Shown here: one piece after another, positions 1-5,304 of the stretch
Layout of the letters: each line of letters begins with the position of its first letter
How positions within the stretch are numbered: position 1 is the stretch's first letter
Assembly (NCBI GenBank): GCA_030044325.1
Contig: JASHWA010000399.1
Location: 1-7,283 of the forward strand
Length of the DNA: 7,283 nt
Direction of reading: 5' to 3'
From: Bryobacteraceae bacterium
GTDB lineage: Bacteria; Acidobacteriota; Terriglobia; Bryobacterales; Bryobacteraceae
Translations under genes and position numbers: made by a program
Notes under the pieces: generated by a model
Seen by the model: only the letters and a program-made list of their open reading frames with translations
Told to the model about the DNA's origin: nothing
Databases searched by the model: none

Positions 1-106
1 GCGCGACCTCAGCGACGGTAGCGTGCCGGTATAGATACCTCGCCGCGGCCAGCCACGCGACCGCGGCGCCCCAGAATGCGAAAAACATAAGCGCGATCGC
101 TCGCAT
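1..106 (-). CDS. N-terminal fragment of an unidentified membrane protein, cut by the left edge
   Basis: Thirty-five codons are visible, starting at ATG 106-104. The first base of this ATG is the last base of the TGA stop of the FecR-like gene (TGATG junction), which implies translational coupling. The protein begins MRAIALMFFAFWGAAVAWLA and continues with AARYLYRHATVAEVA. This is one strong hydrophobic segment (about residues 3-22) followed by basic and aromatic residues, which fits either a signal anchor or the first transmembrane helix of a polytopic protein. A second in-frame ATG at residue 7 is an alternative start. A short purine-rich AGGA lies only 3 bases before the first ATG, so the ribosome site is poor and coupling probably matters. 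Its position after the ligase and FecR-like genes suggests envelope or polysaccharide work, but nothing visible identifies the family. Confidence 0.6.
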   Translation of the reverse strand, partial: MRAIALMFFAFWGAAVAWLAAARYLYRHATVAEVA

Positions 107-1053
107 CAGTCCTGGCTGATCGGGCTCGAACCACCCTGCCCGGGCAGCTTTCCCGCCGCCGCCAATCCGCCCACCACCGCCGCCGCCGCCACGCCTCCGA
201 TAATCGCGATCGTCGTGGTCGACATCGCTGCTCCGCCCGTCGCGGCCCCGCCCGTCGCGGCCCCGCCCGCTCCACCGCCGGCTTTCGATGCTCCGCCGGC
301 TCCCGCCGCCGCCGCCGCGCCTGAGGCGCCGCATCCTTTAGATAGCCGCTTCAGGCTCGACACCCGAATGAACTGCGACGCGTCGGAGACCGGCGTCGCC
401 GTGGGGTCCATCGCACCGGTCACCTCCACGCGATTTCCTTTTTCCTTGTCGAGTCCCGGCCCGCCCAGCTCGACCACCACGTTGGTGGTTTCATCCGTCA
501 GCAGGTAATGCACGCCGCGCACGCCGAGGCAACCGGTCAGTTTCGACGGCGTATTGGCCGGCTGCGGCTCGAACTCCATGCTGCGTCCCGCCGACAGGTT
601 CGCGACCAGCAGCCCGCGCGAATTGAGCACCCGGAATGATCCCTGAAACGCCGCGACCTCCACGCGCGCACCGGAGCCGAGCGACACGCGCGCCGACGCT
701 TTTTCGGTTTCCGGCTGGATGGTTAGCCCACGCGCCTCCAGCCGGAAATTCTCAGCCTTGTCCAGTTGGCCGATCCCTTTCTCCAGAATCATGTGGTCGC
801 CGAACAGCCTGCCTTTCGACGATGACGCGAGCGAAACCCGCGCGCCGCTCGCCAGTTCGACGGTCGAAATCGCCGCCGCCGTCTCCACCGCCGAACCTTC
901 GAACAGCGTCGCGTTGCCCCTCATTGCTGAATTGTCCACGCGAAACGGCCCGTTCGACCTCACTGTCCCAATCACCGGCGCCCCCGCCTCAGCCGCCGGA
1001 AAAACCGTCACCATCATCGCCGCCACAACCGCACGCACAGTGTCGAATCTCAC
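106..1053 (-). CDS. Secreted FecR-like protein with OB-like domain, Gly/Ala linker and C-terminal membrane anchor
   Basis: The call is 315 residues with a GTG start at 1053, chosen because GAGGAGA lies 5 bases upstream and because the GTGA overlap with the ligase stop matches the other junctions here. Residues 1-23 look like a signal peptide ending in A-E-A. Residues about 25-163 are a run of short beta strands with the alternating pattern of FecR-type domains (GARVSLASSSKGRL, GARVEVAAFQGSFRV, LLVANLSAGRSMEF). Residues about 172-240 start LTGCLGVRGVHYLLTDE and include VEVTGAMDPTATP. They resemble a small OB-like domain I associate with acidobacterial secreted proteins (DUF5818-like, from memory). 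Two cysteines (175 and 241) bracket it and could pair. Residues 242-277 are almost only Gly, Ala, Ser and Thr, and 280-300 form a hydrophobic helix with a short tail. The likely topology is a periplasmic protein held in the membrane by its C-terminus. FecR domains in other contexts sense or bind periplasmic ligands, but no sigma factor is visible here. The function within the polysaccharide locus is unknown. Confidence 0.8.
   Translation of the reverse strand: MRFDTVRAVVAAMMVTVFPAAEAGAPVIGTVRSNGPFRVDNSAMRGNATLFEGSAVETAAAISTVELASGARVSLASSSKGRLFGDHMILEKGIGQLDKAENFRLEARGLTIQPETEKASARVSLGSGARVEVAAFQGSFRVLNSRGLLVANLSAGRSMEFEPQPANTPSKLTGCLGVRGVHYLLTDETTNVVVELGGPGLDKEKGNRVEVTGAMDPTATPVSDASQFIRVSSLKRLSKGCGASGAAAAAGAGGASKAGGGAGGAATGGAATGGAAMSTTTIAIIGGVAAAAVVGGLAAAGKLPGQGGSSPISQD
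233..270. repeat. 15-bp tandem repeat, 2.5 copies, in the Gly/Ala linker coding region
   Basis: The plus-strand unit CCGCCCGTCGCGGCC occurs exactly at 233-247 and 248-262 and continues for seven matching bases from 263 before diverging. Fifteen bases equals five codons, so copy number can change without breaking the frame. On the coding (minus) strand it gives the repeated peptide GGAAT. It sits in the low-complexity linker of the FecR-like protein and probably arose by slippage. Confidence 0.85.
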
Positions 1054-2261
1054 GGATGTCTCCTCGAATGTAAGTGCGGCCAACGCGAAACTTCTCTCAT
1101 GCCGATCAGTGAAAATATCCAGGCGGCAATTCCGAATCGGGCGAACGGAAAATCCACAATCGCGTGGACCATTACGGCTGCGACCCCGACCCTCCACCAT
1201 TGGCGCCGAAGATCCCGCCCAACGGCCGCCGCCAGCACTATCCACACCGCCGCGAATCCAAGCCCGCCCTCCGACGCCCATTCGAGCCAATCATTGTGCG
1301 CATGGTCGACTGCGAGGCCCGCGTCGAAGGTCGCAAATTGCGGATAAACCGTCGCAAATGTCCCCAATCCGAAGCCCGTCCAGGGCCGCTCGCGAATCAT
1401 TTGGATGGCTGAAGCTGCCATCTCCCTGCGATAGCGCATTGGATCGGGATCATTCAGCCGGGAACTGAGCTGGCCCGCGCCGGCAATTGCGATGAAGATC
1501 ACCCCGGCCGCAAAAAAGCGCAAGATCGCGCGCCGTGAACCAGGCGCCAGCAGAACAATCGCAACGCATTCCCCCACCAGCAGCGCCGCGCCCGCCCGCG
1601 ACGCCGAGGCGATTCCTCCCGCGAGCATTGCCGCCGCCATCCACAAATACAGCCGGTCGCCCTCAACGCCAATCCACAACGCAACCGGCATCGCCAGTTC
1701 CAGGAACTGCGCGAAATTGTCCCGATTCAGGAAGGGACCCCATGCATCGGAATTCTGGATCGGGAAAATCCATAAAACCTTTTCAGGGGAGGTGTAGTAT
1801 GCGAGCACCGACACGACACTCACCGCACACCCGAACCATGCCATGACTCGCAGGGAATTCCGCGCCGATCCGCCTTCGCTTGCCAGGAACGCCATTGCCC
1901 CGAGCGAGGCGAAGCGCGCCGAAGCGTTCCACGACGCATAACGGTAAACGGTTGCGCCCACGAGCAGTTGCGCCAAGCCCCAGAACGCGATCGCACATAT
2001 CGCCAGCCCCTTGAGATTTGGCTTCCGAACGCGCCGGCGCACGCATGCGATCGTCGCCAGAATCAATGCCGCAAGTTCACAACCCCATTCGGCGAGCGGA
2101 TCCCGAATCCAGATCGTGAGCGTCGCCGCGATCGCGACCGCAACCAGGCCAAATTCCAAGAAACCCGTGTTCCAAAATGGAACATTGTCAAGAGTACCGA
2201 CGGACCGGAACGCCCCGAAACTATCACGTTTGATCGGTGCACAATTGGACAGTACTCTCAC
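1050..2261 (-). CDS. O-antigen ligase/polymerase family (Wzy/WaaL) membrane protein
   Basis: The frame encodes up to 403 residues with about ten hydrophobic helices (for example 36-51, 61-73, 86-102, 117-127, 138-154, 187-198, 205-215, 222-238, 249-261, 334-347 and 357-390). The family signature is clear: RPWTGFGLGTF at 293-302, then a periplasmic loop with DHAHNDWLEWASEGGLGF at 319-336. That is the conserved H-x-H-N region of the Wzy_C/O-antigen ligase family, in which the enzyme transfers or polymerises undecaprenyl-diphosphate-linked glycans at the periplasmic face. SRAG near 221 is another common motif. Polymerase and ligase cannot be told apart from sequence alone. The start is uncertain. 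GTG 2261 gives the longest frame, but codons 1-34 have only about half G or C at third positions, against roughly three quarters just downstream. Neither start has a good ribosome site. TTG at 2159 (residue 35), which begins LEFGLVAVAIAA just before the first helix, may be the true start. The stop overlaps the next gene as GTGA. Confidence 0.88.
   Translation of the reverse strand: MRVLSNCAPIKRDSFGAFRSVGTLDNVPFWNTGFLEFGLVAVAIAATLTIWIRDPLAEWGCELAALILATIACVRRRVRKPNLKGLAICAIAFWGLAQLLVGATVYRYASWNASARFASLGAMAFLASEGGSARNSLRVMAWFGCAVSVVSVLAYYTSPEKVLWIFPIQNSDAWGPFLNRDNFAQFLELAMPVALWIGVEGDRLYLWMAAAMLAGGIASASRAGAALLVGECVAIVLLAPGSRRAILRFFAAGVIFIAIAGAGQLSSRLNDPDPMRYRREMAASAIQMIRERPWTGFGLGTFATVYPQFATFDAGLAVDHAHNDWLEWASEGGLGFAAVWIVLAAAVGRDLRRQWWRVGVAAVMVHAIVDFPFARFGIAAWIFSLIGMREVSRWPHLHSRRHP
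1059..1065 (-). promoter_or_regulatory. Ribosome binding site GAGGAGA for the FecR-like gene
   Basis: On the minus strand GAGGAGA precedes GTG 1053 by 5 bases. It lies inside the end of the ligase gene and fixes the start of the FecR-like protein, rejecting the longer open frame that extends back to 1290. Confidence 0.8.
2168..2184. promoter_or_regulatory. Perfect palindrome TGTTCCA-AAA-TGGAACA, candidate operator
   Basis: Two 7-base arms are exact reverse complements around a 3-base centre. The palindrome lies in the AT-rich zone between the plus-strand small gene and the ligase body. On the minus strand it begins one base after a TTGACA hexamer (2191-2186), where an operator would control transcription toward the ligase. 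No good -10 hexamer appears 16-19 bases after that TTGACA, so the promoter itself is not established. The regulator is unknown. Confidence 0.4.
2230..2258 (+). promoter_or_regulatory. Weak candidate sigma-70-type promoter for the small secreted protein gene
   Basis: TTGATC (2230-2235) and TACTCT (2253-2258) are separated by 17 bases and end 18 bases before the ATG at 2277. The matches to consensus are 4 of 6 and 3 of 6, so this is only a candidate. The space between the divergent genes is so short that some promoter should lie about here. Confidence 0.2.
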
Positions 2262-2264
2262 GGT

Positions 2265-2271
2265 AGGAAAG
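2265..2271 (+). promoter_or_regulatory. Ribosome binding site AGGAAAG for the small secreted protein gene
   Basis: AGGA at 2265-2268 lies 8 bases before ATG 2277. It decides the start at 2277 and rejects the longer upstream frame beginning at 1968, whose first part lies antisense to the ligase gene. Confidence 0.65.
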
Positions 2272-2276
2272 TTCTT

Positions 2277-2678
2277 ATGAGATTAATCGTCATCGGTTTA
2301 ATCCTGGTCTCTTCGACGGGCGCCCTTCACGCCGCCGATAATCTTCTGCCGTCCGCCGAACCGGTCGCTCAGGTCGCCGCGCGCCAGAAGGCGATCCATC
2401 GGTGGGAGATCAGCCTCGCGCCGCTGGTCGCGAGCCAGGCGCTCGATACGGCCAGCTCCTGGGGAATGCGCGAGTTGAACCCGGTACTCGCGCAATCGAA
2501 CGGGGGTTTCGGCGCCGGTTCGGCCGCTCTTAAATTCGGCGCCACCGGCGCGCTCATCGGCATCGAATATCTGGTGATTCGAAAATCACCGCGCGCCGCG
2601 CGAATGTTCGAAAAAGTGAACTGGTCCGGCGCCGTGCTCACCACCGGCTTTGCCATCCACAATTACGCGATCAAATGA
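2277..2678 (+). CDS. Small exported membrane-associated protein of unknown function
   Basis: This is a 133-residue protein and the only plus-strand gene in the window. Residues 1-19 form a signal peptide with a typical cleavage site (ALHA before ADN). The mature part has a basic stretch (36-42) and then three hydrophobic segments: about 45-60, 79-101 and 115-131. Between the first two lies the pattern LDTASSWG...ELNP (56-69). The Asp-Thr ... Glu-x-Asn-Pro arrangement is seen in small membrane proteins of the DUF5658 kind; that likeness is from memory and is not proof of membership. A Lys (86), a second Glu (97) and an Asn (129) lie within or next to the membrane segments. The start is supported by AGGAAAG 8 bases upstream of the AGGA end. 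It converges on the dehydratase gene with 11 bases between stops and no visible terminator, so the two transcripts probably overlap. Its role in the glycan locus is unknown. Confidence 0.8.
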   Translation: MRLIVIGLILVSSTGALHAADNLLPSAEPVAQVAARQKAIHRWEISLAPLVASQALDTASSWGMRELNPVLAQSNGGFGAGSAALKFGATGALIGIEYLVIRKSPRAARMFEKVNWSGAVLTTGFAIHNYAIK

Positions 2679-2689
2679 GAACCAACAAT

Positions 2690-4561
2690 CTAGGCGACGA
2701 CCGCGGAAGCCCGCAGCGCGCGCCGTAAAACAAAACTGCTCGGATTGTAATCCGGGACCAGCTCCTTTATCGCCAGCACCGCGCCGGCGGCGTCGCGCGA
2801 CTCCACTGCGCGGCGCAGCTCCTCCATCCCGCGGCCCATCGCTTCGCGCGAAATTCCCCGTCCCGCGAAAATCCGGATCTGCGCGTGGCGCGTCGGAAGC
2901 ATTTCTTCTCCCACCCCGTGCAACTCCTCGAACAGCTTTTCGCCCGGCCGGATTCCCGAAAACTCGATACGAATTTCCTTATCGGGCTTCAGGCCGCTCA
3001 ACAACACCATGTTTCGAGCCAGATCCACGATGCGAACCGGCTCGCCCATCTCCAGTACGAAAATCTCACCGCCCGCGCCCATGGCCGCGGCCTGCAACAC
3101 CAGTTGCGCCGCCTCGGGGATGGTCATAAAGAACCGCCGCATCTCGGGATGCGTCACCGTCACCGGCCCACCCTGGGCGATCTGCCGCCGGAACAGCGGA
3201 ATCACGCTTCCGTTCGAGCCCAGCACGTTGCCGAAACGCACCGCCAGAAACTGCGTCTCCGATGCGCGGGCTCCGGCCAGGCACACCAGCTCCGCCAGCC
3301 GCTTGGTCGCTCCCATTACGTTCGCCGGCCGCACCGCCTTGTCCGAGCTCACCAGCACGAAGTCCTCGACGCCGCTCTCCACGGCCGCCTGCGCCAGAGT
3401 CCGTGTTCCGAAGACGTTGTTTTCAACCGCCTCGAACAACTGCGCCTCCATCATGGGAACGTGCTTATAGGCCGCCGCGTGATACACAGACTCCGGCCGG
3501 TGATCCTCGAACACCTCCTCTACGCGCCGCCGGTTCTGAATGTTGCCGATCTCGGGATAAAACGCGACCTCGGGAAAACGTTCGCGCATCTCGCGCTCGA
3601 TTTCGTACAGCGCGGTCTCGCCCTGGTCGAATCCCACCAGCGCCGCGGGATCGAAGCGCGCGATCTGGCGGCACAGCTCGCTTCCAATCGAGCCTCCCGC
3701 TCCGGTCACCAGCACCACGCGCCCGGCGAGCCGCGCCTGAATCTCGTGCTCTTCGAGCCGCACCGCCGGCCGCCCCAGCAGGTCCTCGATGCGCACCTCG
3801 CGGATCTGGTCCACCAGCACGCGATGCGCGATCATCTCGGCGAGCGCCGGCACGCGCCGCGCCGCAACCCGTGCACTGCGGCACTGCTCGAGGATCCGTG
3901 CGATCTCCGCGCCACTCGCCGCGGCGAGTGCGATCAGCACCTCCTCCACGTGATGCTTGCGGGCGATGGTGGCGAGTTCCGCACCGCAGCCGACCACGCG
4001 CACGCCGTGAATCCGCAGATCGCGCTTGCGCGCGTCGTCGTCGAGGAAGCCGGCCACACGAAAGCCGCTCTCCGGATTGGCGCGAATTTCTTCGAGCACG
4101 CGAACCCCGGCGGCTCCCGCTCCGTAGATCAGAATGGTGCGCATGGCCCGCGCCGGTTCCGCGTGTTTTTCAAACGCCAGCCGCACCGCCGCACGCGCCG
4201 CGACCATCACGCTGAGCGACAGCACGAAATCCAGAATGTAAATCGAGCGTGGAAATTTCGCGCCGATGATCAGGCGCAGCGCGCCGCTCGACGCCAGGCC
4301 CGCGATCAGATTCGCCCACGCGATGCGCTTCAAGTCCGCAAATCCCAGGTAGCGCCAGGAAAGGTCTCCCAGCGCGAATCCGCGGAACACCACCAGCTTG
4401 ATCAACAACGCGCACGGCAGCGCGAGCGCCAGCATCTCCCGGTATCCGTCGAGGGTGAATTCGAAACGCAACAAGAATCCAGCCCACAGCGCTGCGGCGG
4501 CTGCGCAGGCGTTCAGCACATCGGCCAGCCGGCGCCGGTGCTCCAGCAGCGCGCGCGTCAT
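2690..4561 (-). CDS. WbpM/CapD-type nucleotide-sugar 4,6-dehydratase, full-length membrane form
   Basis: The protein has 623 residues, the usual size for the long form of this family. The N-terminal region has four hydrophobic segments (about 13-32, 42-60, 82-100 and 106-128). A first Rossmann domain follows, with IYGAGAAG at 145-152. The catalytic short-chain dehydrogenase/reductase domain has VTGAGGSIGSELCRQI at 285-300. The active-site region shows YHAAAYKHVPMME (360-372), SSD at 405-407 and MGATK at 416-420. Met replaces the usual Tyr of the YxxxK motif, as in WbpM-like enzymes with a Ser-Met-Lys triad. SGIRPGEKLFEEL (535-547) is also a family hallmark. The expected reaction is conversion of UDP-GlcNAc to UDP-4-keto-6-deoxy-GlcNAc (a route to QuiNAc, bacillosamine or FucNAc), at the cytoplasmic membrane face. 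The substrate is inferred from family. The ATG at 4561 shares ATGA with the stop of the sugar transferase, which is why the longer frame from 4813 is rejected. It ends in TAG at 2690. Confidence 0.93.
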   Translation of the reverse strand: MTRALLEHRRRLADVLNACAAAAALWAGFLLRFEFTLDGYREMLALALPCALLIKLVVFRGFALGDLSWRYLGFADLKRIAWANLIAGLASSGALRLIIGAKFPRSIYILDFVLSLSVMVAARAAVRLAFEKHAEPARAMRTILIYGAGAAGVRVLEEIRANPESGFRVAGFLDDDARKRDLRIHGVRVVGCGAELATIARKHHVEEVLIALAAASGAEIARILEQCRSARVAARRVPALAEMIAHRVLVDQIREVRIEDLLGRPAVRLEEHEIQARLAGRVVLVTGAGGSIGSELCRQIARFDPAALVGFDQGETALYEIEREMRERFPEVAFYPEIGNIQNRRRVEEVFEDHRPESVYHAAAYKHVPMMEAQLFEAVENNVFGTRTLAQAAVESGVEDFVLVSSDKAVRPANVMGATKRLAELVCLAGARASETQFLAVRFGNVLGSNGSVIPLFRRQIAQGGPVTVTHPEMRRFFMTIPEAAQLVLQAAAMGAGGEIFVLEMGEPVRIVDLARNMVLLSGLKPDKEIRIEFSGIRPGEKLFEELHGVGEEMLPTRHAQIRIFAGRGISREAMGRGMEELRRAVESRDAAGAVLAIKELVPDYNPSSFVLRRALRASAVVA

Positions 4562-5304
4562 GCCGTCATCGCCTTCGACGGATATTTTTCGACGATCCGG
4601 TCCGCTCCCGGCGGAGGATATGCAACCAGCGGAGCGCGCCGCGCGCAGATTTGGGCGAGCCGTTCGCCTGCTCCCATCCGCGCGACCTGCGCCGCCACCC
4701 GGTCGAGCGCGCGCCGTCTTGAAAACAGCCCCAGCGCCGTCCACGCCACGATCCGCAAATCGAGCCTCAGCGATCGCCGCTCGACGTACACGAGCGCGAG
4801 CCGGCTCTTCCATGGCCGAATGAGCCGGTTGTAATCGAGATCCGGATCGCGCGAACCCGCAAGAATCGATCCCTCATCCGCGAAGACGATCGAAGCCAGA
4901 TCCGTGATCCCCGGGCGCACCTTGAGCATGCTTCGCTCCGCAGCCGTGTACATCGCCGCGTCGAGCGGTACCTGCGGACGCGGTCCCACCAGGCTCATCT
5001 CGCCTTTTAAGACATTGATCAACTGCGGCATCTCGTCGATCTTGAAGCGCCGCAGCCCCTTTCCGATTCGAGTGATGCGCCGGTCGTCGTCGGAAGTCGA
5101 GTTTACGCCCGATTTCCACGCATTCGGCCGCATCGTGCGAAACTTGATCATCCCGAATTCGCGCCCGTTCCGGCCCACACGCCGGCCGATGTAAAACGGC
5201 CCATGGAGATCCGCGATCCAGATCGCGAGAGCGATCAGAATCAGCCACGGGGAAAAAATCACAAGCACAGACAGAGCCGCTGTCCCATCCAAAACGCGCT
5301 TCAC
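4558..5304 (-). CDS. Bacterial sugar transferase (undecaprenyl-phosphate phosphoglycosyltransferase, small monotopic form)
   Basis: This 248-residue protein lacks the four extra N-terminal helices of WbaP/WcaJ-type enzymes and so resembles the short PglC-like form. Residues 1-4 (MKRV) lead into a hydrophobic re-entrant segment (about 11-31). The motifs follow in the expected order: PFYIGRRVGRNG (36-47), MIKFRTM (52-58), ITRIGKGLRRFKIDEMPQLI (77-96) with the catalytic Asp90-Glu91 pair, LKGEMSLVGPRP (99-110) and VRPGITD (129-135). The enzyme should transfer a sugar-1-phosphate from a UDP-sugar to undecaprenyl phosphate, the first membrane step of glycan assembly. The acceptor and donor are inferred from family. 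Its immediate neighbour, the 4,6-dehydratase, suggests a 6-deoxy amino sugar donor. About 50 residues after 197 exceed the core fold and end in a Pro-rich segment (YPPPG at 229-233). The GTG start at 5304 has AGGAGG 4 bases upstream and shares GTGA with the E1 beta stop. Confidence 0.93.
   Translation of the reverse strand: MKRVLDGTAALSVLVIFSPWLILIALAIWIADLHGPFYIGRRVGRNGREFGMIKFRTMRPNAWKSGVNSTSDDDRRITRIGKGLRRFKIDEMPQLINVLKGEMSLVGPRPQVPLDAAMYTAAERSMLKVRPGITDLASIVFADEGSILAGSRDPDLDYNRLIRPWKSRLALVYVERRSLRLDLRIVAWTALGLFSRRRALDRVAAQVARMGAGERLAQICARRAPLVAYPPPGADRIVEKYPSKAMTA

Noticed and set aside
106..215. Sortase, exosortase or GlyGly-CTERM sorting signal at the FecR-like C-terminus
   Set aside because: There is no LPxTG or PEP motif, and no Arg cluster follows the helix. 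A plain hydrophobic anchor after a Gly/Ala linker is the simpler reading.
160..330. GCC/GCCGCC runs as a CRISPR-like or mobile-element repeat
   Set aside because: The runs are codon-level Ala/Gly repetition inside the FecR-like gene, with no spacers, conserved repeat length or target duplications.
1054..1290. Extension of the FecR-like gene to a start at 1290
   Set aside because: It lies within the ligase gene in another frame and looks like shadow sequence. GTG 1053 has GAGGAGA and a signal peptide.
2157..2181. Sigma-54-type promoter on the minus strand (TTGG, then TTTCT)
   Set aside because: The GG of the -24 element is present, but the GC of the -12 element is TC and other consensus bases fail.
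1968..2276. Upstream extension of the small plus-strand gene to a start at 1968
   Set aside because: The extension is antisense to the ligase and has no family-like sequence. ATG 2277 has a good ribosome site and is followed directly by a signal peptide.
2741..2754. Inverted repeat CGGATT-GT-AATCCG as a terminator for the small gene
   Set aside because: The loop has only two bases, no U-run follows, and it lies within the dehydratase coding region.
2885..4834. A 649-codon open frame on the plus strand opposite the dehydratase and sugar transferase genes
   Set aside because: Its translation is rich in His, Arg, Gln and Pro with no recognisable domain. It is the mirror of strong GC third-position bias in two well-supported minus-strand genes.
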